Below, in pieces: positions 6,656 through 11,816 of a stretch of 25,841 nucleotides of DNA. Under the pieces are notes generated by a model, which saw only the letters and a program-made list of their open reading frames with translations, was not told the DNA's origin and searched no databases. The stretch comes from a virus: positions 1 through 25,841 of IMG/VR virus record IMGVR_UViG_3300025617_000101; one strand, 5' to 3'. How positions within the stretch are numbered: the first letter of the stretch is position 1; every line of letters begins with the position of its first letter. The position numbers and the translations under genes are program-made.

Positions 6656-7171
6656 CTATGCCGCTTGTTTATTATTAAGTTCTAAATACCGCTTCAACAT
6701 ATTGATATGATCGTTGACAGCGTCAGCCAACAACGGCTTCATATCTGCAATGTCTTTCGCAGGATTTGTGTCAGTGGTATAGAACCATTCATATTTGGGC
6801 TTGTCAGCGGTTCCGATATCTTTTAAGACATAAAGGAATTCCTCACCACAGTTGAATGCCTCATCCAATAAGCAGACTCCGTTCATATGCGTCTTAGGAC
6901 CAGTGTCTTTCTCACCACGGTCTCTACCATAATAACAGTTCTGAACATCGTGACGTGGATCTTTTCTATCGTCAAAGTCAATTTGCTCACCAACCATGAA
7001 TCTCCATGATGAAGCATCTCCTAGTTGGATTCCTGATTCAACTTTGGAATAGTCTGTCCAATGATCAATTAAAGTGTAACCAAGTCCGCCTGGGTATCCG
7101 TCCCAGTGTTGGTATGATGAAATGTATGAACCATCTGTAAGTTCTAACGCAATTCTTGCTCGTGTTGCCAT
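6656..7171 (-). CDS. Conserved phage-type hypothetical, 171 aa
   Basis: The N-terminus (MATRARIALELTDGSYISSY, then QHWDGYPGGLG) carries the QHWDGYPxGxG signature seen in hypothetical proteins of many phages and some bacteria; function is unknown. The rest is a mixed alpha/beta protein with an acidic middle (VGEQIDFDDRKDPRHD) and a C-terminal helix (INMLKRYLELNN). First gene after the promoter at 7209-7237; no strong Shine-Dalgarno sequence is seen before ATG 7171. Confidence 0.78.
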   Translation of the reverse strand: MATRARIALELTDGSYISSYQHWDGYPGGLGYTLIDHWTDYSKVESGIQLGDASSWRFMVGEQIDFDDRKDPRHDVQNCYYGRDRGEKDTGPKTHMNGVCLLDEAFNCGEEFLYVLKDIGTADKPKYEWFYTTDTNPAKDIADMKPLLADAVNDHINMLKRYLELNNKQAA

Positions 7172-7208
7172 AATTTTGTGCCTTTCTGTTTGCCTAACTG
7201 TTATATAC

Positions 7209-7237
7209 AGTATAAGGTCAACATCCTAAGATGTCAA
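7209..7237 (-). promoter_or_regulatory. Early sigma70-type promoter copy 7 with perfect palindrome
   Basis: Minus strand: TTGACA, 17-bp spacer, TATACT, upstream block TTGGTAAAATAAAGG identical to copy 3; palindrome ACTGTTATATACAGT at 7197-7211. The spacer differs from other copies. Drives 6656-7171 and 6462-6647. Confidence 0.88.
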
Positions 7238-7253
7238 CCTTTATTTTACCAAT

Positions 7254-7577
7254 TTACATTGACCAATATGATTCTCTGCTTGGATCCATGTAGGCCGGAG
7301 TGTTCACACTCTGTCTAATGCTAGGACCATCTGGGTTCATCATTGACTTTACATATTCGAACTTTTCAATCTTCTCGTGATAGTGTCCTGCTTCAGCAAT
7401 ACCATTTTGGTATAATGGATATTCTGGATTTGTTGGAAGCATACCGCTTGCCTTGCAGATGCGAGTCAATGCCGCCTTTGCCGCCGCCATTGTTTTATAC
7501 TCAGCCTTCAAATAATGTTTACCCTTTGTTGGGTTTGAAATGATTGCTGATGTTGCCTTGTTGTAAATGTAAAACAT
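7254..7577 (-). CDS. Conserved phage-type hypothetical, 107 aa
   Basis: Single gene after the promoter at 7611-7639. It begins MFYIYNKATSAIISNP and has an alanine-rich helix (YKTMAAAKAALTRICKASG) and the C-terminal stretch YVKSMMNPDGPSIRQSVNTP, a pattern seen in short proteins of marine T4-like phages. No function known. GAGGG lies before the ATG. Confidence 0.72.
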   Translation of the reverse strand: MFYIYNKATSAIISNPTKGKHYLKAEYKTMAAAKAALTRICKASGMLPTNPEYPLYQNGIAEAGHYHEKIEKFEYVKSMMNPDGPSIRQSVNTPAYMDPSRESYWSM

Positions 7578-7610
7578 ATTTTTGCCCTCTGTTTCCTAAC
7601 TGTTATATAT

Positions 7611-7639
7611 AGTATAGCCTCACTGAGGTCAGAAGTCAA
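7611..7639 (-). promoter_or_regulatory. Early sigma70-type promoter copy 8
   Basis: Minus strand: TTGACT, 17-bp spacer, TATACT, upstream block TTGGCAAAAAAGAGG identical to copy 5; palindrome at 7599-7613 with one mismatch. Drives 7254-7577. Confidence 0.85.
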
Positions 7640-7746
7640 CCTCTTTTTTGCCAAAAGATGAAAAAAGATTTTGGTTGACCTACAGAAGAATTGGGTGTAT
7701 TCTATCCAAAATGTTCACAAAATGGTAAAAACTTGATGAGATGAAC

Positions 7747-7998
7747 TCAGTAGACGACTGTGGAACTCCAGTTGGTTCCGTCGTATCCTTGTTCGCGCCT
7801 GCTTTGGTGTTGGGCGGCGAACGGTTCGTTGGGGATGAAGATCCAATCCTCTCCACAGATGATGCACGGCTCTGCCAAAGTTTCTGACGCGGCAGGCTGA
7901 CCTCTGAGCCATTCATTGCTATGAGTGGTTTTGTGTAGTGAGCACCCTGTAGTGAGGAACCCTATTGATAGTAATAATATAGTGAGCCTAGTTTTCAT
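7747..7998 (-). CDS. Small outer- or inner-membrane lipoprotein, 83 aa
   Basis: Residues 1-19 are a lipoprotein signal: MKTR, a hydrophobic core LTILLLSIGF and lipobox LTTGC with C19 as the lipidated residue. The mature part is 65 residues with CIIC (45-48), polar and without repeats. ATG 7998 has AGGA upstream; a longer TTG start would spoil the signal peptide. It follows the 58-aa membrane protein by 10 nt in one operon. A membrane protein plus lipoprotein pair recalls Rz/Rz1 spanins, but the upstream protein lacks the expected periplasmic coiled coil, so this is only a possibility. Confidence 0.75.
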   Translation of the reverse strand: MKTRLTILLLSIGFLTTGCSLHKTTHSNEWLRGQPAASETLAEPCIICGEDWIFIPNEPFAAQHQSRREQGYDGTNWSSTVVY

Positions 7999-8008
7999 AG
8001 TGAGTATC

Positions 8009-8185
8009 CTATACAAGTTCTTCAAAGATGCCTAATAATTCGGCAATGATTAGTAATACAGCCGTACTCATTACAAGTAGGTTACCTGGTAGGGCAAGAT
8101 AAAGGCATACGCCTGCCCCAATGCGTAGGACACTTTTTACGAGTGATACGTAGAAATGCCCCTTACCTGGATCTTTTAAGTTCAT
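8009..8185 (-). CDS. Small two-span membrane protein, 58 aa, possibly leaderless
   Basis: A frame from ATG 8185 to TAG at 8009-8011 encodes MNLKDPGKGHFYVSLVKSVL then two hydrophobic stretches (LRIGAGVCLYLALPG and LLVMSTAVLLIIAELLGI). The -10 hexamer of the promoter at 8193-8221 ends only 7 nt before the ATG, so transcription should begin at or next to the start codon and there is no room for a Shine-Dalgarno sequence. It is followed after 10 nt by the lipoprotein gene. Role unknown. Confidence 0.65.
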   Translation of the reverse strand: MNLKDPGKGHFYVSLVKSVLRIGAGVCLYLALPGNLLVMSTAVLLIIAELLGIFEELV

Positions 8186-8192
8186 AGTACAT

Positions 8193-8221
8193 ACTATACA
8201 CTAGTACGTACAGGCTGTCAA
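8193..8221 (-). promoter_or_regulatory. Early-type promoter copy 9, diverged
   Basis: Minus strand: TTGACA, 17-bp spacer, TATAGT, with the upstream TTGGTAAA kept but a changed spacer and no palindrome. It overlaps the stop codon of the 54-aa gene. Predicted start site coincides with ATG 8185. Confidence 0.7.
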
Positions 8222-8382
8222 TGGCCTCGGTTTACCAATTTGTCTTTTGCGTGACGTTTGTTTAACTTTTGACAAACCGTAGTGGCTAACTTCACCGCAC
8301 GGACTTTGAAAACAATCATGTCTTGGAAACTGTCAACAACAATATGATTACCGATGTCGTCTTGAAAGATTTGATATCTCAT
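8218..8382 (-). CDS. Small hypothetical protein, 54 aa, possibly leaderless late gene
   Basis: ATG 8382 starts MRYQIFQDDIGNHIVVDSFQ and the frame ends in a basic helix (VKLATTVCQKLNKRHAKDK). A CTAAATA box at 8388-8394 on the same strand lies 5 nt before the ATG and there is no Shine-Dalgarno sequence. The frame is open further upstream, but that part crosses the repeats and is unlikely to be coding. No domain recognised. Confidence 0.5.
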   Translation of the reverse strand: MRYQIFQDDIGNHIVVDSFQDMIVFKVRAVKLATTVCQKLNKRHAKDKLVNRGH

Positions 8383-8387
8383 ACAAA

Positions 8388-8394
8388 TATTTAG
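8388..8394 (-). promoter_or_regulatory. Late promoter box (minus strand)
   Basis: CTAAATA on the minus strand, 5 nt before ATG 8382; diverges from the plus-strand box at 8459-8465. Confidence 0.5.
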
Positions 8395-8398
8395 CAGA

Positions 8399-8454
8399 AC
8401 CGCACAGCGGGGCCTAGCGTTTGAAGACAGATCAGAAACCGCACAGCGGGGCCT
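8399..8454. repeat. Twin 17-bp repeat with small hairpins at the strand switch
   Basis: ACCGCACAGCGGGGCCT occurs at 8399-8415 and again, identical, at 8438-8454, a period of 39 bp. Each copy contains the inverted repeat CCGC-ACA-GCGG. The pair lies between two divergent late boxes, so it could be an operator or a pair of short RNA hairpins. It is unusually GC-rich for the surrounding DNA. Confidence 0.75.
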
Positions 8455-8458
8455 TTCA

Positions 8459-8465
8459 CTAAATA
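8459..8465 (+). promoter_or_regulatory. Late promoter box
   Basis: CTAAATA followed by ATATT, 26 nt before ATG 8492; first late box of the plus strand. Confidence 0.6.
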
Positions 8466-8491
8466 ATATTACAGCCAAAAGGAGAACCCTG

Positions 8492-8707
8492 ATGCATGTA
8501 AAGACTTTACAACTAAACCTCAAAGTAGGACAAAAAATCAAAGTAGGTAAAGGAGATGCAGTTGCTGAGATTACTAAGATTGAATACTTCCCCAAGAGCG
8601 GCGACATTGAAATTAACACAACTCGAGGACCTCGCAAGGCATTAACTTTTAAACTACTAGATGTTGATGATGACGATTACGAATGTACAGCGGATAAATA
8701 TAGATAG
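8492..8707 (+). CDS. Hypothetical protein, 71 aa
   Basis: First plus-strand late gene, with AAGGAG before its ATG. It looks like a small beta-barrel: LKVGQKIKVGKGDAVAEITKIEYFP, then GDIEINTTRGPRKALTFKLL, ending in an acidic tail DVDDDDYEC. The layout is like small KOW/SH3 proteins. A late promoter box for the next gene lies inside its last codons. Confidence 0.7.
   Translation: MHVKTLQLNLKVGQKIKVGKGDAVAEITKIEYFPKSGDIEINTTRGPRKALTFKLLDVDDDDYECTADKYR
8694..8700 (+). promoter_or_regulatory. Late promoter box inside the end of a gene
   Basis: ATAAATA made by the last codons (GAT AAA TAT) of the gene at 8492-8707; 8 nt before ATG 8709. Confidence 0.5.
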
Positions 8708-8708
8708 T

Positions 8709-8948
8709 ATGCGAATAGAAGATATAGATGAATCAGTATTAGACGAAGCGAAGGCTAGTGCAAAGTTATGCAAGAGTTCCCGCTCAAACGACTCATTGGG
8801 AGCGAGCGCATTGGCATCATGTAAGAGCCAAGGCTATCGCCGACGTGAAGGTAAAAAGTCACACAAGGTAGGCAAGTCTAGAAAGACTATGGGTGGCAAG
8901 AAAATCCGCGGCAAGAAGTACGGCGGACCTATTCCGGATTGGAGTTAG
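8709..8948 (+). CDS. Basic Gly/Lys-rich protein with capsid-targeting-like N-terminus, 79 aa
   Basis: The protein starts MRIEDIDESVLDEAKAS, an acidic peptide with two (L/I)xE sites (IDE before S, LDE before A), and continues as a strongly basic tail (YRRREGKKSHKVGKSRKTMGGKK) ending GGPIPDWS. An acidic leader before a basic body is the design of T4 internal head proteins, which are packaged via the leader and cut by the prohead protease. There is no Shine-Dalgarno sequence; a late box lies 8 nt upstream. It could be a DNA-bound internal head protein. This is inference. Confidence 0.6.
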   Translation: MRIEDIDESVLDEAKASAKLCKSSRSNDSLGASALASCKSQGYRRREGKKSHKVGKSRKTMGGKKIRGKKYGGPIPDWS

Positions 8949-8949
8949 C

Positions 8950-9495
8950 ATGACTTATCCTGTATACACAGGCAAATTACTCGTTGCAACGCCTACAATA
9001 GATGACGACCCTACATTTAAAGAATCAATTGTTTACATCACCGAAGAGAAGGACTCTACTGTTTACGGCTTTATTCTTAACAAGCCTACCACAATGAAAA
9101 TATCTGATGTTGTTTCGGCTGTTGGCGGTACTGAAACATTTATTAACGAGCAAAAAGTCCACATGGGCGGACCAGTTGGTCAAGAAGCATTGTTTCTTTT
9201 ACACTCTGATGAATGGTACGCCAAGACAACTAAACAGTGCCAAAATGGTATAGCAGTTTCGAGCGACTATGTAATGCTTGAAAAGATCACAACAGGCAAC
9301 TTACCATTTGATTATAAATTAATGGCAGGTATTAGCACATGGCATCCAAGACAACTAGCAATGGAAATTCACAAAGGTGGTTGGTTAGTAGTTGACGAGC
9401 CCAAACTAGAAGCAATGTTTTCACACACTGGCAAGAATGCTTGGACGAAAGCAATTGAACAAGCCGGTTTACAAACCATTAATACTTTCTTTTAA
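8950..9495 (+). CDS. YqgE/AlgH family protein, 181 aa
   Basis: A full-length member of the YqgE/AlgH (DUF179) family. Landmarks: GFILNKPT (40-47), HMGGPV (71-76), and GISTWHPRQLAMEI (127-140) followed by the conserved Trp 145. The normal cellular protein is about 185 residues and its function is not settled; in Pseudomonas AlgH affects alginate and virulence gene regulation. ATG 8950 is chosen for GGAG just upstream; it begins two bases after the previous stop. Phage-borne copies are unusual, so this is probably a host-derived gene used to adjust cell physiology. Confidence 0.9.
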   Translation: MTYPVYTGKLLVATPTIDDDPTFKESIVYITEEKDSTVYGFILNKPTTMKISDVVSAVGGTETFINEQKVHMGGPVGQEALFLLHSDEWYAKTTKQCQNGIAVSSDYVMLEKITTGNLPFDYKLMAGISTWHPRQLAMEIHKGGWLVVDEPKLEAMFSHTGKNAWTKAIEQAGLQTINTFF

Positions 9496-9502
9496 GTAAA
9501 TA
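9496..9502 (+). promoter_or_regulatory. Late promoter box
   Basis: GTAAATA followed by CTATT, then directly ATG 9508; overlaps the end of the YqgE gene by less than a few bases. Confidence 0.5.
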
Positions 9503-9507
9503 CTATT

Positions 9508-9873
9508 ATGAACAAGATGAACCAATGGTTGCTTGTCATTGGACTCTTGTTTACTTCTTCAGTCACACTAGCCCAAGAACAACAACCTAACACAAATGAT
9601 TTTGCAACAGTACTTCCAGTAGGAGTATTATGCGGATCACGCGAAATGATAATCAATCCGATTATTCGATCTGGTGAAGTGTTAGTAGCAAAAAACCTGA
9701 CGCAGTTTCGAACAGTAGACGGCGAACCACTTGCGTCAATTGGCGAAATATGGATCAATCCTGAAACTAAAAGTTTTTCGTATGTGTTATCATTTCCTGA
9801 TTCTCCTAATGCGTGTTACATGTTTGGCGGACAAGAGTTTACCGCCGCAGGAACCCCCGGCCAACCTACCTAG
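9508..9873 (+). CDS. Secreted hypothetical protein, 121 aa
   Basis: Residues 1-22 are a Sec signal peptide (MNKMNQWLLVIGLLFTSSVT, then LAQ as a cleavage site). The mature part has two cysteines (CGSRE near 44 and NACYMFGG near 105) that could form a disulphide in the periplasm, and a beta-rich core (EPLASIGEIWINPETKSFSY). I do not recognise a family name, though similar short exported proteins occur in marine phages. There is no Shine-Dalgarno sequence; a late box ends 5 nt before the ATG, so the mRNA may be leaderless. Confidence 0.72.
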   Translation: MNKMNQWLLVIGLLFTSSVTLAQEQQPNTNDFATVLPVGVLCGSREMIINPIIRSGEVLVAKNLTQFRTVDGEPLASIGEIWINPETKSFSYVLSFPDSPNACYMFGGQEFTAAGTPGQPT

Positions 9874-9885
9874 TCAGACTAGGTA
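9867..9885 (+). terminator. Hairpin at the end of the secreted-protein gene
   Basis: An 8-bp stem TACCTAGT / ACTAGGTA with a CAG loop covers the stop codon. No T-run follows, so it may be a processing or partial termination signal rather than a classical terminator. Confidence 0.4.
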
Positions 9886-9952
9886 TGCAAAAATCGTATA
9901 ACGGCAATGCAAAAAAAGCACTCGACTTTAGTTGAAGATTAGTCTATATTAA

Positions 9953-9960
9953 TATAAATA
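9953..9960 (+). promoter_or_regulatory. Perfect T4-type late promoter
   Basis: TATAAATA, identical to the T4 late consensus; start site expected near 9966. It drives the structured leader and the AOX cassette. Confidence 0.75.
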
Positions 9961-9965
9961 TAGGG

Positions 9966-10126
9966 GAAGATGGTACAGCCGTACTATTTTACAACTCCTT
10001 AAGCGACTTCGGCTTGTAAAAAAAGAAGGGCATGTCCTATGCCATAAAAAGGTGACGCTGGAAGAGACCAGGGTACGTGACGAACCTTAGAAATCACACA
10101 CACATATAGACAAATAGGAGAGTAGC
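9966..10126 (+). ncRNA. Structured 5' leader RNA of the DUF1127-AOX cassette
   Basis: About 160 nt without a gene between a perfect late promoter and ATG 10127. Four successive hairpins are visible: TGGTAC/GTACTA (9971-9986); an 8-bp stem TTTTACAA/TTGTAAAA (9987-10021); GGCAT/ATGCC (10029-10043); and an outer stem AAGGT/ACCTT (10049-10088) enclosing CTGG/CCAG (10058-10071) with GTGACG repeated on both sides of the inner stem. A Shine-Dalgarno AGGAG follows unpaired. It does not match a riboswitch class I can recall. It could be a regulatory leader, a riboswitch or a stable small RNA processed from the leader. Confidence 0.55.
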
Positions 10127-10387
10127 ATGACTACACTAATCGCAACGGCCAATACATTTGGCATGACCGGACTGGCTAACTGGTTTAAAAAAGTACAAGC
10201 CAAACTCGCTTACAGAGCAAAAGTAAAACGCACAATCAAAGATCTTTCAAGACTATCAGACTATGAGTTAAATGACATTGGTTTGACTCGCGGTGACATC
10301 TATGGTGTTGCTACTGGCGATAGTACGCTTGAGCGTGTTCGCAGAAGTGCAGTTGACACCAACACTAATCTCAAGGGGTGGGTGTAA
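10127..10387 (+). CDS. DUF1127 protein, 86 aa
   Basis: The core KRTIKDLSRLSDYELNDIGLTRGDI (about residues 35-59) is the DUF1127 signature: a basic helix, then L-x-D-x-x-L-x-D-I-G-L-x-R-x-D-I. The family is abundant in Alphaproteobacteria; one Rhodobacter member, CcaF1, is an RNA-binding protein acting in sRNA maturation and RNA turnover. The phage protein has an N-terminal extension with a second basic helix (NWFKKVQAKLAYRAKVK). AGGAG precedes the ATG. First gene of the cassette that ends in alternative oxidase; it probably binds RNA, perhaps its own structured leader. Confidence 0.88.
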   Translation: MTTLIATANTFGMTGLANWFKKVQAKLAYRAKVKRTIKDLSRLSDYELNDIGLTRGDIYGVATGDSTLERVRRSAVDTNTNLKGWV

Positions 10388-10614
10388 TGCAAGTATCACT
10401 AGAAGCAAAACGTAACGGCGTTGCATTTAGACGTCCAACTTTTCAAAACCCATTACCTAAAATGTTTAAATCAATCGGTAAAGGCTTAATGGCTGTGTTC
10501 ATCGGCATCATCGCAATTGGTGAGTCAGCAGGCAGAGCAAGAGCGGCGGCAGAACTATCACGCCAAGGCTATCATGAAGAAGCACGAGCACTAATGTTGA
10601 AGGAGCACGGATAA
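10387..10614 (+). CDS. Small protein with A-x-L-x-x-G-Y/L-x-x-E-A motif, 75 aa
   Basis: ATG 10387 overlaps the DUF1127 stop (TAATG), with AAGGGG upstream. The N-terminal 30 residues are basic, the middle is one hydrophobic segment (GLMAVFIGIIAIG), and the C-terminus is a helix-turn-helix-like hairpin (RARAAAELSRQGYHEEARAL). Similar short sequences sit next to DUF1127 genes in alphaproteobacteria. It may be membrane-bound. Function unknown. Confidence 0.75.
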   Translation: MQVSLEAKRNGVAFRRPTFQNPLPKMFKSIGKGLMAVFIGIIAIGESAGRARAAAELSRQGYHEEARALMLKEHG

Positions 10615-10748
10615 TGTGGAAACGTTTTATCAAAGCAATGGAATACCGTTCTTACTGTATGGCAATTCAACAACTACGTAGCAAAGGCTTGTACAAAGAA
10701 GCCCAGCGTGTGAGTGAATATAAACATGCAATGTACGAAACTTTCTGA
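10614..10748 (+). CDS. Small protein sharing the same helical motif, 44 aa
   Basis: ATG 10614 again overlaps the previous stop (TAATG) and the frame runs to TGA at 10746-10748. The 44 residues are basic and helical, with AIQQLRSKGLYKEAQRV matching the layout of AAELSRQGYHEEARAL in the preceding protein. Because the start is coupled and the motif is shared, it is likely a real gene and a partial paralogue of its neighbour. The AOX gene begins inside its end. Confidence 0.65.
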   Translation: MWKRFIKAMEYRSYCMAIQQLRSKGLYKEAQRVSEYKHAMYETF

Positions 10749-11325
10749 TCGAGTAGCATACGGCTTAACTATGTCCTTTCGCTGGTTCGCGGACACGTTC
10801 TTCGCCAAGCGTTATGGACATAGGGCCGTAGTTTTAGAAACTGTAGCAGGAGTTCCTGGTATGGTTGCTGGCATGTGGAATCACTTGCGTAGCCTAAGAA
10901 AGATGCAACCAGACGAACGTGGTTGGATCAAGACTCTGCTAGACGAAGCAGAGAATGAGCGTATGCATCTAATGATCTTTATTGAGATTGCCAAGCCCAA
11001 CTGGTTCGAACGTTTGTTAATAATGTTTGCTCAGTTTGTGTTTTGGCATTTCTATTTTATACTGTACGTGTTCTTCCCCCAGACAGCACATCGTATGGTA
11101 GGATACTTTGAAGATCAGGCTGTAATCAGTTATACGCAATACCTAGAAGAGATTGATGCAGGACGCATTGAGAATATCGAAGCACCAAACATTGCCAAAG
11201 ACTACTATGGTTTAGATTATGATTCAACACTACGTGATGTTGTTATTGCTGTGAGAGCAGACGAACAAGGCCACGCAGATGTTAATCATGAAATGGCAAA
11301 TCAACTGTTGACAAACACTAAATAA
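10726..11325 (+). CDS. aox: Alternative oxidase (ubiquinol oxidase), 199 aa
   Basis: A full di-iron alternative oxidase, which passes electrons from ubiquinol straight to oxygen without pumping protons. All six metal ligands are present (numbered from ATG 10726): E38 in LETVAGVPGM, E78 and H81 in NERMHLM, E129 in GYFEDQAVISYTQYL, and E180 and H183 in RADEQGHADVNH. Hydrophobic stretches (IMFAQFVFWHFYFILYVFF) give the interfacial membrane helices. The length fits short bacterial AOX and the sequence follows the proteobacterial type, not the plastid PTOX of cyanophages. GTG 10714 is a possible longer start. Last gene of the cassette behind the structured leader. It would bypass cytochrome oxidase during infection. 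Confidence 0.93.
   Translation: MQCTKLSDRVAYGLTMSFRWFADTFFAKRYGHRAVVLETVAGVPGMVAGMWNHLRSLRKMQPDERGWIKTLLDEAENERMHLMIFIEIAKPNWFERLLIMFAQFVFWHFYFILYVFFPQTAHRMVGYFEDQAVISYTQYLEEIDAGRIENIEAPNIAKDYYGLDYDSTLRDVVIAVRADEQGHADVNHEMANQLLTNTK
11318..11324 (+). promoter_or_regulatory. Late promoter box made by the AOX stop codon
   Basis: ACT AAA TAA, the last codons of AOX, spell CTAAATA followed by ATACG; 48 nt before ATG 11372. Confidence 0.6.
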
Positions 11326-11371
11326 TACGTTATATTAATAACACTACACACAGAGACACAAGGAGAAAACA

Positions 11372-11683
11372 ATGTCAAAAGTAGAAACTACCTATGGGGA
11401 GACTATCCTCAAGCAAACACAAGAAATTGCCGATATGTTTAAACAGGCAATGCCAAAAGTATCAACAAATAAGAACGGTTACGAAATCCGCACAAAAGTG
11501 CTAGAGATGGCACAGAATAATGTATGGCAAGATTACCATGCTAAAATGGGTGCGTTTGAAACTACAGTTGCCAAAGAAGGTGACGAAGTAGTAACTAAGG
11601 TAACAATGCCAGAAGTACCTGGTGTTGATGCTGTAATGGAAGCCGCTGATAAGTTTTATGCTTTTGTGAATGGTAATAAATAA
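11372..11683 (+). CDS. Conserved marine T4-like phage protein, 103 aa
   Basis: AGGAG lies 7 nt before the ATG and a late box starts its own transcript. The middle NKNGYEIRTKVLEMAQNNVWQDYHAKM followed by a Pro-containing stretch and a C-terminal helix (VMEAADKFYAFVN) recalls a short helical protein family of marine T4-like phages, sometimes found with virions. It superficially resembles phasins because of its amphipathic helices. Followed by a strong terminator. Probably abundant late in infection. Confidence 0.7.
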   Translation: MSKVETTYGETILKQTQEIADMFKQAMPKVSTNKNGYEIRTKVLEMAQNNVWQDYHAKMGAFETTVAKEGDEVVTKVTMPEVPGVDAVMEAADKFYAFVNGNK

Positions 11684-11765
11684 TAGACTAACAGTTTAAA
11701 ACTATGTAAAGAAACGGGCATAGCCTATAAAATAACAAGTAGTAAAATTATAGAGAACAGGTAAG

Positions 11766-11802
11766 CCCCTATACCATAAAACGTATAGGGGTTTATTCTT
11801 TT
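11766..11802 (+). terminator. Intrinsic terminator
   Basis: 9-bp stem CCCCTATAC/GTATAGGGG with an 8-nt loop, followed by a T-rich run (TTTATTCTTTT). Confidence 0.85.
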
Positions 11803-11816
11803 CAATAACTAATTAT

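Noticed and set aside
7675-7703. Plus-strand sigma70-like promoter TTGACC, 17 bp, TATTCT, pointing into the lipoprotein gene as antisense.
   Set aside because: It lacks the conserved upstream block and palindrome of the early promoters, the -10 is weak, and no plus-strand gene follows.
7747-8185. Rz/Rz1 spanin pair for the 58-aa membrane protein and lipoprotein.
   Set aside because: The membrane protein has two spans and almost no periplasmic part, and the lipoprotein lacks the Pro-rich segment usual in Rz1; left as a possibility only.
10029-10088. Possible known riboswitch (guanidine-II because of repeated ACG, SAM-type or glutamine-type) in the AOX leader.
   Set aside because: The required loop sequences and pseudoknot segments were not found; only a generic structured leader is supported.
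9953-11325. Cyanophage origin because AOX resembles cyanophage PTOX.
   Set aside because: The RADEQGHADVNH form and the DUF1127 and ALAS neighbours are alphaproteobacterial in character, and no photosystem genes are present.
11372-11683. Phasin (PHA granule protein) call for the 103-aa protein.
   Set aside because: Similarity is limited to amphipathic helices; no phasin motif is visible and a phage-type helical protein is at least as likely.
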